Source: Clostridia bacterium (lineage in GTDB: Bacteria > Bacillota > Clostridia > Peptostreptococcales > Anaerovoracaceae). From it: a DNA stretch of 64,000 bases. The position numbers and the translations under genes were made by a program. A model generated the notes under the pieces. The model ran no database searches. It saw only the letters and a list, made by a program, of their open reading frames with translations, and had not been told where the DNA came from. Below are positions 1 to 7,803 of the stretch, in pieces. The DNA is taken from the NCBI GenBank assembly GCA_030537495.1, contig JAUNMH010000001.1, forward strand, positions 162,096 to 226,095. Reading direction: 5' to 3'. Numbering within the stretch: position 1 is the first letter of the stretch; each line of letters begins with the position of its first letter.

Positions 1-52
1 TTGTTCCGATATTAATATGCGGTTTTGTTCTTTCAAATTTCTGTTTTGCCAT
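1..52 (-). CDS. tuf: Elongation factor Tu, N-terminal end only (partial)
   Basis: The minus strand starts ATG at 52 and reads MAKQKFERTKPHINIGT before running off the left edge. This matches the invariant N-terminus of EF-Tu, the GTPase that delivers aminoacyl-tRNA to the ribosome. An AAAGGAGAAGGA ribosome binding site sits just upstream. Only 17 residues are visible, but the EF-Tu start is very distinctive. It is the gene immediately downstream of tRNA-Thr on the same strand. Confidence 0.9.
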   Translation of the reverse strand, partial: MAKQKFERTKPHINIGT

Positions 53-92
53 TTTTGATCCTTCTCCTTTAAAAATTTTCAATTATATGGTT

Positions 93-169
93 TGGAGCTG
101 TTGAGCAGGCTTGAACTGCCGAACCTCTTCCTTACCAAGGAAGTGCTCTACCTACTGAGCTACAACAGC
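93..169 (-). tRNA. tRNA-Thr (anticodon GGT)
   Basis: Read on the minus strand, the acceptor arm GCTGTTG pairs with CAACAGC, followed by discriminator T and an encoded CCA. The D arm GCTC..GAGC, the anticodon arm CTTCC-TTGGTAA-GGAAG and a GTTCAAG-type T loop are all present. Positions 34-36 are GGT, which reads ACC/ACT threonine codons. It lies between sigH and tuf, as often seen in Firmicutes translation gene clusters. Confidence 0.95.
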
Positions 170-298
170 ACGTCTGCAATCACCTTAAATATACTCTTTT
201 TTCAGCCATTTGTCAACAAAATACTGCCCTAAATCCACATATTTAACCATAAATTTACGTAGAGTACATCCCCAAATTACAGGCCATCCATCGCCACA

Positions 299-928
299 CT
301 ACCATTCCAAATACGCGTGTACTTTTTTCTTGATCCTCTGCACCGCATTGTCAATGGTTTTAGGGTCTTTTTCTAGATTAATTGCAATTTCCCTATAGTT
401 TTTTCCATTCATTAACTCGTACCAGACCTCAGTTTCCATAGGGCTGAAAATCTCTGACTCATTCTCCCTTATGTAGTTAAAAACTTCCTTCATGAGTAAA
501 GTATCTTCAGGATCCATATCAGAACTTACAGCCTTATAGGAATGGTCCTGCACCTGCGCTCCATCAGACTCTGCATCTCCATTTTCAGCTAGGTGCGCAA
601 GGGGAATGGACTCATTTAAAATCTGATGTTTCTGCCGGTTAGCCTTCTGAATGGCCGTAACAATCTGCCTGGTTATACAGAGTTCGGCAAAAGTCTTAAA
701 AGAGGCCTTTTTCTCTGAATTGTAGTCCCGGATTGCCTTAAAAATGCCAATCATGCCTTCTTGGATTACATCTTCATGATCGGCACCAGCAATAAAATAT
801 GTCTGTGATTTAATTTTTGCTATAGATTTATATTTATCTATGAGAAACTCATAGGCATGCTTGTTTCCGGCCTGAGCTAAAAGAACAATATCCTCGTCCC
901 TCTGCAGTGTTAAATCTTTATTTTCCAT
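299..928 (-). CDS. sigH: RNA polymerase sigma factor SigH (Spo0H-like)
   Basis: Sigma-70 family factor of the SigH group, about 209 residues from the chosen start MENKDL. Region 2 is clear (DKYKSIAKIKS, then a stretch with DHEDVIQEGMIGIFKAIRDYN and FAELCITRQI), and the C-terminal region 4 helix-turn-helix contains METEVWYELMNGKNYREIA. In Bacillus and Clostridia SigH drives early stationary-phase and sporulation or competence genes. The longer in-frame start at 949 would put seven more residues inside the rlmB overlap; the start at 928 has an AGAAGG site seven bases upstream. It overlaps the 3' end of rlmB by 11 bases, so the two are co-transcribed. The SigH assignment is by conserved position beside rlmB and overall family resemblance. 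Confidence 0.88.
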   Translation of the reverse strand: MENKDLTLQRDEDIVLLAQAGNKHAYEFLIDKYKSIAKIKSQTYFIAGADHEDVIQEGMIGIFKAIRDYNSEKKASFKTFAELCITRQIVTAIQKANRQKHQILNESIPLAHLAENGDAESDGAQVQDHSYKAVSSDMDPEDTLLMKEVFNYIRENESEIFSPMETEVWYELMNGKNYREIAINLEKDPKTIDNAVQRIKKKVHAYLEW

Positions 929-1661
929 CTCTCTGCCTTCTGATTTCATACATCAAAACAGCCGCCGCGTTACTAGCGTTCAGTGAGGTTATCTTTCCTA
1001 CCATTGGCATGGAAACGACAAAGTCACATTTCTTCTTAACTAGCGGACTTATTCCGTTGCCTTCGCTGCCGATTACTACAGCTAGCTTACCAGTCAAATC
1101 CTGCTGATAATATAGGGTGTCTCCCATATCGCAGGCACAAATCCAGAAACCTTCTTCCTTAAGTGCATCAATAGTTTTAGCAATATTACCAACTCTGACA
1201 CACGGCATATATTCAATTGCCCCCGCTGATGACTTGGCAACAGTCTCAGTTAATCCGCAAGAACGACGCTTGGGAATAATCACTCCGTGAGCTCCTGCAC
1301 ACTCTGCGGTTCGCATAATAGCGCCAAGGTTATGGGGATCTTCAAGGTTGTCTAAAATAATTACCAAAGGTGCTTCATTCTTTTCAGCTGCCTTTGCATA
1401 AACATCTTCCATTTCCCCATAGCTGTAAGCTGACGCGTAAGCAACAACGCCCTGATGAGGTTTGCCGCCTGTCGCCCTGTCAAGAGTCGCCTTATCGCTT
1501 TGATAAATAGGAATCTTACGTTCCTTGGCCATGCCGATAATCTTGTTTATTGACCCTTCGGCGCCGTGACTAACCATAAGTTTATCAATATCACGACCAC
1601 TTTTCAGGGCCTCAATTACAGGATTTCTGCCAATTATTGCATTGGTATTTTCTTTCGCCAT
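918..1661 (-). CDS. rlmB: 23S rRNA 2'-O-ribose methyltransferase, TrmH/RlmB family
   Basis: SpoU-class RNA methyltransferase of 247 residues. The N-terminal L30e-like substrate domain (IIGRNPVIEALKSG..) is followed by the trefoil-knot SAM domain with the three family motifs: DNLEDPHNLGAIMRTAECAG, VIGSEGNGIS and SMPMVGKITSLNASNAAAV. The enzyme methylates a guanosine ribose of 23S rRNA. Its start codon overlaps the stop of the upstream dihydrofolate reductase by one base and it overlaps sigH downstream, giving the order cysS-mrnC-thyA-folA-rlmB-sigH on one strand. Confidence 0.93.
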   Translation of the reverse strand: MAKENTNAIIGRNPVIEALKSGRDIDKLMVSHGAEGSINKIIGMAKERKIPIYQSDKATLDRATGGKPHQGVVAYASAYSYGEMEDVYAKAAEKNEAPLVIILDNLEDPHNLGAIMRTAECAGAHGVIIPKRRSCGLTETVAKSSAGAIEYMPCVRVGNIAKTIDALKEEGFWICACDMGDTLYYQQDLTGKLAVVIGSEGNGISPLVKKKCDFVVSMPMVGKITSLNASNAAAVLMYEIRRQRDGK

Positions 1662-2152
1662 TACTTCTTTCTCCTATACTCAAAGGATCTGTACTCTATG
1701 CCGTTTTCCTCCTGCAAGTCGCTTTCCCACGCAACCTCAAATTCAGGCATTTCATCCAGGTTCACAAACCACGTGTCCGCATCAAAACTCTCATAGATTT
1801 TAGTAATATAGCAGGTATCGCAATAAGGGAGCAAGTCTTTGTACACTCTACCTCCGCCCATTACCATAACTTCATCACTGTCTTTTCCCTTTAGGTACTC
1901 AAAAAGCTCCTCATGAGAATGCACCACTGTAGCACCTTCTACCACATAATCAGGATTTGAAGAAATGACAATATTCTCCCTCTTCGGAAGTGGCTTCTTG
2001 CCTGGAAGGCTTTCCAGAGTTCCTCTTCCCATTACTACAGTCTTCCCAGTTGTCTTTTCCTTAAAAAATTTTAAGTCTCCTGGAAGGTGACACAGAAGCT
2101 CGCCTTTATTTCCAATAGCCCAATTTTTATCTGCAGCTAAAATTAACTTCAT
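1661..2152 (-). CDS. folA: Dihydrofolate reductase
   Basis: 163-residue DHFR that reduces dihydrofolate with NADPH. It shows the N-terminal LILAADKNWAIGNKGELLCHLPGDLKFFK with the active-site acidic residue, the adenine-binding VVMGRGTLESLPGKKPLP motif and VMVMGGGRVYKDLLPYCD. Length is normal for the chromosomal enzyme. It lies 53 bases after thyA on the same strand; thymidylate synthase produces dihydrofolate, so the pairing is functional as well as positional. Its stop shares a base with the rlmB start. Confidence 0.95.
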   Translation of the reverse strand: MKLILAADKNWAIGNKGELLCHLPGDLKFFKEKTTGKTVVMGRGTLESLPGKKPLPKRENIVISSNPDYVVEGATVVHSHEELFEYLKGKDSDEVMVMGGGRVYKDLLPYCDTCYITKIYESFDADTWFVNLDEMPEFEVAWESDLQEENGIEYRSFEYRRKK

Positions 2153-2205
2153 ACTTTAAAAATTCTCCTTTTTAACGACGTTGCCCACAGCCTAAATAGT
2201 AATTC

Positions 2206-3036
2206 TTAAATAGCAATGGGTATATTCAAAATCTGTGGGTTTTTCTGATAGTCCTCAATAATAATGTCAGCTGTAGTAAAGTCATAGAAATCCTTGATCT
2301 CGGGATTCAACTTGAACTTTGGTGCCGGATACTGGGGTCTGTTTATCAGTTCTCTAATTACCGGTACATGTCTGTCATAAATGTGAGCATCAGAAATGAC
2401 ATGAACTAGTTCACCCGGTTTCAGTCCAGTAACCTGTGCAAGCATATGCACAAGAACTGAATACTGCACTACGTTCCAGTTGTTTGCGGCCAGCACGTCC
2501 TGAGAACGCTGATTCAAAATTGCATTCAGTTTATCCCCTGTAACATTAAATGTCATGCTATAAGCACAAGGCTCCAGCCCCATTTCTGACAGGTCACTGA
2601 AATTATAAATATTAGTCATAATTCTTCTCGAATACGGTGTGTTTTTAAGTTGCCAGATTACATTATCCACCTGGTCCATTTCACCCTGAGCAAACTTATA
2701 TTTCACACCCATCTGGTAGCCGTAAGCCTTGCCGATTGAACCGTTTTCATCAGCCCACTCATCCCAGATATGACCATTAAGGTCCTTAATGTTGTTGGAC
2801 TTTCTCTGCCAGATCCACAGCATCTCGTCTACAGCGGTTTTGATAGCCGTTGGACGTAAAGTCAGCGCTGGAAACTCCTCCTGAAGATTGTAACGGTTCA
2901 CGACTCCGAAGGTTTTGATAGTGTGGGCCGGAGTGCCATCCTCCCATTTTGCCCTTACGGTCTGACCTTCTGAAGAAAAACCATTGTCCAGAATTTCGTT
3001 ACACATGCTAACGAAAAGCTTATCCGCTCTGCTCAT
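2206..3036 (-). CDS. thyA: Thymidylate synthase (ThyA type)
   Basis: About 276 residues from MSRADKLF. It converts dUMP to dTMP using methylene-tetrahydrofolate. Family features visible are the active-site region around EPCAYSMTFNV (the catalytic cysteine sits in PCAYSM, where many ThyA have PCH), NQRSQDVLAANNWNVVQYSVL, and the histidine/tyrosine pair of DAHIYDRHV. A longer ORF begins at 3063, but the extra residues fall in the mrnC coding region, so the start at 3036 is preferred. It overlaps the end of mrnC by 17 bases. Confidence 0.9.
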   Translation of the reverse strand: MSRADKLFVSMCNEILDNGFSSEGQTVRAKWEDGTPAHTIKTFGVVNRYNLQEEFPALTLRPTAIKTAVDEMLWIWQRKSNNIKDLNGHIWDEWADENGSIGKAYGYQMGVKYKFAQGEMDQVDNVIWQLKNTPYSRRIMTNIYNFSDLSEMGLEPCAYSMTFNVTGDKLNAILNQRSQDVLAANNWNVVQYSVLVHMLAQVTGLKPGELVHVISDAHIYDRHVPVIRELINRPQYPAPKFKLNPEIKDFYDFTTADIIIEDYQKNPQILNIPIAI

Positions 3037-3442
3037 TTGGCTTTGTCCCCTTCCTGTTTTCAATTATTTTAAAGGCTTCTTCCACAATTTCTTCCAGGCG
3101 CTCTCTTTCACCGGCCAGGTGAAGATACCCCATCAAAGCTTCAAAAGCCGTAGCCATCTTATATGTCACCGCGTCGGCACTTCTAGCCTTTGACGCAGTT
3201 TTACGGTTTCTCGCTCTCTTAACAAGAGCGACTTCTTCTTCTGTTAGAAAACCCTCCATCAAAACTCTCACAGCCTTATCCTGACCTGCGGCACAAACGT
3301 ACCTAATAGCTCTTTTGTGAAGGCGATCCGCGTTTTGATCTCCGTTTTCCATAAGGTGATTTCTCACATATACTTCATAGACGGCATCGCCTAAAAAAGC
3401 CAATGCCGTCGTATTAAATTCCCTTGGATTAATTTTTTTCAT
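3020..3442 (-). CDS. mrnC: Mini-ribonuclease III
   Basis: 140-residue RNase III-like protein lacking the dsRNA-binding domain. The N-terminal catalytic motif ALAFLGDAVYEVYVRNHL and the second acidic motif AFEALMGYLHLAG are present, as is the K-rich RARNRKTASKARS segment. In Bacillus subtilis the enzyme matures 23S rRNA ends. Here, as there, it directly follows cysS; its start shares a base with the cysS stop. Confidence 0.92.
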   Translation of the reverse strand: MKKINPREFNTTALAFLGDAVYEVYVRNHLMENGDQNADRLHKRAIRYVCAAGQDKAVRVLMEGFLTEEEVALVKRARNRKTASKARSADAVTYKMATAFEALMGYLHLAGERERLEEIVEEAFKIIENRKGTKPNEQSG

Positions 3443-4842
3443 TATTCTTTTATAATCTGTACACCCTGCGGAGTATCCTTTAGGGTAATTCCTTTCTCCT
3501 TAAGAATGTCTCTGATTTCGTCTGCCCTAGCAAAGTTCTTTGCCTTTCTTGCTTCCTGTCTTTCATCAACAAGTTTCTGAATCTCAGGATCAACTCCATC
3601 CTCATCCTTTGTCTGAAGCAACCCTACAATATTAGCAAATTCCATCAGAGCATCCAGTGAAGCCTTTGCAAATTCTTTAGTTGCGCCATCTTTAACTGCT
3701 GTATTAATAGCTGTAACCAGTTCAAAGATTGCACTAATACCATCCGCAGTGTTAAGGTCATCATCCATAGCTTCAATGAATTCCTGTCTATACTTGTCAT
3801 ATCCTGCGAGAGCATCCTTTTCAGCATCAGTCATTGCACCTTCAGCACCTTCCTTAATAAGGAATTCCAGGTTCTGCTTGCAGTTTGCAAGTCTAGCAAG
3901 ACCGTTCTTTGACTGTTCAATGATTTCTTCACCGAAGTCAATAGGATTTCTATAGTGTCCGCTTAAGATAAGAAATCTAAGAACTTCACCATCATAAACG
4001 CTAAGTAAATCTCTAACTGTCTTAAAGTTGCCTAGAGACTTAGACATCTTAATTCCGTTGATATTAATATATTCATTGTGCATCCAATAATGCGCGAAAG
4101 GTACTCCATTGCAGCATTCTGACTGTGCAATTTCATTTTCGTGGTGTGGGAACTGAAGGTCCTGTCCACCAGCATGAATATCAATAGTATCTCCAAGGTG
4201 TTTCTTAGACATAGCAGAACATTCAATATGCCAACCTGGTCTTCCCATTCCCCATGGTGATTCCCATGCAATTTCATCGTCTTTCTTTCTAGCCTTCCAC
4301 AGTGCAAAATCTAGCGGATCCTTCTTAACTTCTCCTACTGCAATTCTTGCTCCTGCTTCTAAGTCATCGATGTTCTGTCTAGATAACTTTCCGTATTCAC
4401 CAAACTTTCTTGTTTCAAAGTATACATCTCCGTCTGCTTCATAAGCATATCCCTTATCAATAAGGGTCTGCACGAAGTCGATGATTTCAGGAATATGTTC
4501 TGATACCTTAGGGTGAACATCTGCCTTCTTAATATTAAGAGCGGCGGCATCCTTGTAATATTCCTCAATATATTTTTCGGAGATTTCAGGTGCAGTTACA
4601 CCTTCTTCTCTTGCTCTGTTAATTATTTTGTCGTCGACATCAGTAAAGTTCTGAACAAACTTTACCTTATAGCCTCTATATTCCAAGTATTTTCTCAGAG
4701 TATCGAACACAACAAATGGTCTTGCGTTTCCGATATGAAAGTAATTATAAACAGTCGGACCACATACATAGATAGAAGCTTCGCCTTCCTTAATTGGCAC
4801 AAACTCTTCTTTCTTTCTGGTCAGAGTATTATATATCTTCAT
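3442..4842 (-). CDS. cysS: Cysteinyl-tRNA synthetase
   Basis: 466 residues from MKIYNTLTRKKEEF. Class I synthetase with HIGH-type motif HIGNARPF near residue 35, zinc-ligating region ending in GRPGWHIECSAMSKK, and KMSKSLGNF around residue 265, followed by the C-terminal anticodon-binding domain. The track-length ORF to 4896 adds an implausible lysine-rich leader inside cysE; the family start is MKIYNT. It overlaps cysE by 14 bases, so cysteine synthesis and cysteine charging are translationally coupled. No T-box leader is seen, as the gene is internal to an operon. Confidence 0.95.
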   Translation of the reverse strand: MKIYNTLTRKKEEFVPIKEGEASIYVCGPTVYNYFHIGNARPFVVFDTLRKYLEYRGYKVKFVQNFTDVDDKIINRAREEGVTAPEISEKYIEEYYKDAAALNIKKADVHPKVSEHIPEIIDFVQTLIDKGYAYEADGDVYFETRKFGEYGKLSRQNIDDLEAGARIAVGEVKKDPLDFALWKARKKDDEIAWESPWGMGRPGWHIECSAMSKKHLGDTIDIHAGGQDLQFPHHENEIAQSECCNGVPFAHYWMHNEYININGIKMSKSLGNFKTVRDLLSVYDGEVLRFLILSGHYRNPIDFGEEIIEQSKNGLARLANCKQNLEFLIKEGAEGAMTDAEKDALAGYDKYRQEFIEAMDDDLNTADGISAIFELVTAINTAVKDGATKEFAKASLDALMEFANIVGLLQTKDEDGVDPEIQKLVDERQEARKAKNFARADEIRDILKEKGITLKDTPQGVQIIKE

Positions 4843-5518
4843 CTTCTGTTCCTCTCTCTTTTTCATGCAATTTTTGCAATTCCTGGTTTTGCGCATTTAG
4901 CTTCTTTTCCAGCATTACAATTCTTCTACGCAGGCATTCAAGCTCAGTTGCAACAGGGTCAGGTAGATGTACCTGGTCTAAATCTTCAGTACTCTCCCCA
5001 TATCGTCTTACAATTCGTCCGGGTATTCCGACAACTGTACATCCAGGTGGAATAGCTTTCAAAACTATGGAACCTGAACCGATCTTCACATCGTCGCCAA
5101 CAGTGAATGGGCCTAAAACTCTTGCTCCTGAGCTGACCACAACCCTGTTTCCAATGGTCGGATGTCTCTTGCCTGTGTCCTTTCCTGTACCACCTAAGGT
5201 AACGCCCTGATAAAGGGTTACATCGTCGCCGATTTCAGTGGTTTCGCCTATTACTACTGCCATGCCATGGTCAATGAAACATCTGCGTCCAATAGTGGCG
5301 CCGGGATGAATTTCCACTCCTGTAAGAAATCTAGCTAACTGAGAAATGATTCTCGCTAGTAGCTTCATCTTATGCTTGTATAACCAGTGCGCAGGTCTAT
5401 GAAATATCAGAGCCCATATGCCTGGATAGCACAGTAAAACTTCAAGCCCATTTCTTGCAGCAGGGTCCTTCTTCAGTACTGCCTGTATATCTTCGTGTAC
5501 TTCCCTAAAAAATGCCAT
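4829..5518 (-). CDS. cysE: Serine O-acetyltransferase
   Basis: 229-residue SAT making O-acetylserine, the first committed step of cysteine synthesis. The N-terminal helical domain (DIQAVLKKDPAARNGLEVLL) is followed by left-handed beta-helix hexapeptide repeats containing GVEIHPGATIGRRCFIDHG, VVIGETTEIGDDVTLYQGVTLGG and KRHPTIGN, which carry the catalytic His/Asp. The C-terminal 45 residues form a predicted coiled coil rather than the short feedback tail of enteric CysE. It lies two bases after a cyclophilin gene and overlaps cysS. Confidence 0.94.
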   Translation of the reverse strand: MAFFREVHEDIQAVLKKDPAARNGLEVLLCYPGIWALIFHRPAHWLYKHKMKLLARIISQLARFLTGVEIHPGATIGRRCFIDHGMAVVIGETTEIGDDVTLYQGVTLGGTGKDTGKRHPTIGNRVVVSSGARVLGPFTVGDDVKIGSGSIVLKAIPPGCTVVGIPGRIVRRYGESTEDLDQVHLPDPVATELECLRRRIVMLEKKLNAQNQELQKLHEKERGTEDEDI

Positions 5519-5519
5519 A

Positions 5520-5996
5520 TTATTCTACCGTAATAGTTTTGATAACTACCGGAGTTAGTGGGCAGTCAGCCATATCTCTTGGAGACTGAACGATTTCCTG
5601 AGCAACGTCCATGCCTTCAGTGATTTTACCAAATGATGCATACTGTCCATCAAGATGAGGAGCATCAGCAACCATAATGAAGAACTGTGAACCTGCGCTG
5701 TCAGGCATCATAGCTCTTGCCATTGAAAGGACCCCTGTAGTATGCTTTAGGTCATTTTTCCATCCATTCATAGTGAATTCACCCTTGATTTCGTAGCCAG
5801 GACCACCTGTCCCGTTTCCTCTTGGACATCCACCCTGAATCATAAATCCTGGAATTACTCTATGGAAAGTAAGTCCGTTATAGAAGCCGTCATTTGCAAG
5901 CTTCTCAAAATTTTCTACAGTAATTGGCGCGATATCTTCATAAAGTTCGCCCTTCATTACTCCACCGTTTTCCATTTCGATTACTACTTTTTTCAT
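5520..5996 (-). CDS. Cyclophilin-type peptidyl-prolyl cis-trans isomerase
   Basis: 158-residue single-domain cyclophilin, cytoplasmic (no signal peptide). The family motifs [30 protein letters not shown] and [26 protein letters not shown] are present with the catalytic arginine of FHRVI. Enzymes of this family isomerise prolyl peptide bonds during folding. It is placed between the chromate-transporter pair and cysE on the same strand. Confidence 0.93.
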   Translation of the reverse strand: MKKVVIEMENGGVMKGELYEDIAPITVENFEKLANDGFYNGLTFHRVIPGFMIQGGCPRGNGTGGPGYEIKGEFTMNGWKNDLKHTTGVLSMARAMMPDSAGSQFFIMVADAPHLDGQYASFGKITEGMDVAQEIVQSPRDMADCPLTPVVIKTITVE

Positions 5997-6046
5997 CTTT
6001 TCTATCTCCCATCGTAAAATTAATTTGTCATATTTATTTTCTCTGC

Positions 6047-6571
6047 CTAGCTGCAGAATATTGCCCCTATTACTCCGGCTCCTAGAACAATGGTTATAGG
6101 ACTGATTTTAAATTTACCTATCAAAACCAACGTAGCTACAAGCACCAGAGCAGGAATTAAGCTAATGTTTGTAAAAACACTCTGCCCCATATATATAACT
6201 GCTGCCGCAATGAGCCCAACCGTCACAGGTCTTATACCAACAAATGCCCCTTTTATAACAGTACTTTCCTTGAATTTATTAATAAAATAGCATGCAAGGG
6301 TTACTAAAATAAATGATGGCACAGCCACTCCAAAGGTAGCAGCTATAGCGCCTCCATAGCCTGCGGTGCAAAATCCCACATAAGTGGCTGCATTTACAGC
6401 TATAGGTCCTGGCGTTACCTGCGAGATTCCGACTAAATTAGAGAACTCGTCAGCGCTTATTCCCCCAAATTGCTTGGCATTCTGATATATCATAGGAAGC
6501 ATTGCCATTCCGCCTCCAAACCCGAAGAATCCGATCTTTGCAAAGGAGAGAAACAATTTGATGTATATCAT
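6047..6571 (-). CDS. Chromate transporter family protein, half-size subunit B
   Basis: 174-residue membrane protein of the CHR family. The N-terminal signature [14 protein letters not shown] and [17 protein letters not shown] are diagnostic of CHR domains, with about five hydrophobic segments. The family includes ChrA chromate efflux proteins; in anaerobes these paired half-size forms are widespread and the true substrate is unknown. It overlaps the upstream paralogue by four bases (ATGA), so the two probably assemble as a heterodimer. Confidence 0.85.
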   Translation of the reverse strand: MIYIKLFLSFAKIGFFGFGGGMAMLPMIYQNAKQFGGISADEFSNLVGISQVTPGPIAVNAATYVGFCTAGYGGAIAATFGVAVPSFILVTLACYFINKFKESTVIKGAFVGIRPVTVGLIAAAVIYMGQSVFTNISLIPALVLVATLVLIGKFKISPITIVLGAGVIGAIFCS

Positions 6572-7155
6572 TTCTTCTCACCTCCATCTTCGGCCTCAGG
6601 CTTAAATTTTGTGTATATTAGTCCGATTACAATTCCACCAACAATTGGCCAAATTGCATTGACATCTAGAAAAACTATTGCAGCAAAGGCTGCTATTGCA
6701 AGGACAACCTGAAACCATCCCTTCAATACCTGTTTTCCAAGTTTGTACGCGGAAAACATAATCAATCCGGTTGCGGCAGCTTTGATGCCTACCAACGCCC
6801 CGTTGACGTATGGATTATCGCCAATGCCAGATAAGACCTTGATTATGAGGATGATTATTATGAAGCTTGGGAGTATAACGCCGAAAGTTGCAACAAATGC
6901 ACCGATTATGCCTTTCTTGCGCTGCCCTATATAAGTGGCCATATTAATGGCGATTACTCCTGGCAGTCCTTGACTTACAGCTATGCAGTCTACTGCCTCC
7001 TCCTCTGTCATCCAATGTTTTTCATCTACAACAACTCCCTGAATTAGGGGAATCATAGCCATTCCACCACCTATGGTAAAAAGTCCTAGTTTGAAAAAAG
7101 AGAGAAAAAGCTGCAGATACATATTATCACTTATTCTTTTCAACTTATCTGTCAT
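6568..7155 (-). CDS. Chromate transporter family protein, half-size subunit A
   Basis: 195-residue CHR-domain membrane protein, paralogous to the gene that follows it. Motifs include LGLFTIGGGMAMIPLI and SQGLPGVIAINMATYIGQRKKG. The C-terminus is a short charged tail. The start overlaps the end of the upstream TRIC-like gene by 11 bases; a second start at residue 12 (MYLQLF) is also possible. Two adjacent half-size genes replace the single fused ChrA of Proteobacteria. Substrate unproven. Confidence 0.85.
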   Translation of the reverse strand: MTDKLKRISDNMYLQLFLSFFKLGLFTIGGGMAMIPLIQGVVVDEKHWMTEEEAVDCIAVSQGLPGVIAINMATYIGQRKKGIIGAFVATFGVILPSFIIIILIIKVLSGIGDNPYVNGALVGIKAAATGLIMFSAYKLGKQVLKGWFQVVLAIAAFAAIVFLDVNAIWPIVGGIVIGLIYTKFKPEAEDGGEKK

Positions 7156-7798
7156 GTTTCATTACTTTCCCCAAATGTAGATTCTTGAAAATTGCATATA
7201 GTCTTACAACCAAGGTGACAGCAAAGGCCGTAATCATGGCCATTGTCATTCCCCAATGGTTGTATGACATATAGAAAACTACAGCACCAATAATTGATGC
7301 CACAGCATATACTTCTCTTCTGAAGCAATACGGTACTTCCTGAACAAAAACATCTCTCAAAACTCCTCCAAATGTTCCTGTAAGCACACCTAGAGTGATG
7401 ATAATGAACAGTTTAGGGTGAAGCGTTACAATAGCAACTCTTGCTCCAATAGCGGTAAAAGCGGCCAGCCCAATTGCATCGGCTATAGACACCAGATGTC
7501 CAATTTTATGAATCCTTTTGTAGCCAAGGATTACTACAGCTGCAGTTGCAATACTCACTATTGCGTAAGATGGGTCAGCAAGTGAAGCTGGTAAGCTTCT
7601 GTTTACCAGCACATCTCGCACAATTCCGCCACCTATAGCAGTTATTATCGCCAGGAATATAATTCCGTAATAGTCAAGGTCATGTCTAATTGCTACTACC
7701 GCCCCTGATACTGCAAAGGCAATAGTACCAATCCATTCCATGATGGACATGAACATATCAAAGTTCATGTCCTTAGCTATGTTTATCGCCTGCTCCAT
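7145..7798 (-). CDS. UPF0126 / TRIC-type cation channel family membrane protein
   Basis: 217-residue protein built of two UPF0126 repeats. Repeat one contains GTIAFAVSGAVVAIRHDLDY and ITAIGGGIVRDVL; repeat two contains FTAIGARVAI and LGVLTGTFGGVLRDVF. About seven transmembrane helices are predicted by eye. Prokaryotic members resemble trimeric intracellular cation channels, though some have been proposed to carry glycine or other small solutes. It sits six bases downstream of proS. Confidence 0.85.
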   Translation of the reverse strand: MEQAINIAKDMNFDMFMSIMEWIGTIAFAVSGAVVAIRHDLDYYGIIFLAIITAIGGGIVRDVLVNRSLPASLADPSYAIVSIATAAVVILGYKRIHKIGHLVSIADAIGLAAFTAIGARVAIVTLHPKLFIIITLGVLTGTFGGVLRDVFVQEVPYCFRREVYAVASIIGAVVFYMSYNHWGMTMAMITAFAVTLVVRLYAIFKNLHLGKVMKHDR

Positions 7799-7803
7799 TA
7801 TGC

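Noticed and set aside
3442..4896. Longer cysS start at 4896
   Set aside because: The extra 18 residues are Lys/Arg/Cys-rich and lie inside cysE; the family N-terminus starts at 4842.
4513..5055. 180-codon plus-strand ORF opposite cysS and cysE
   Set aside because: It is the antisense shadow of two strongly supported genes and has no binding site.
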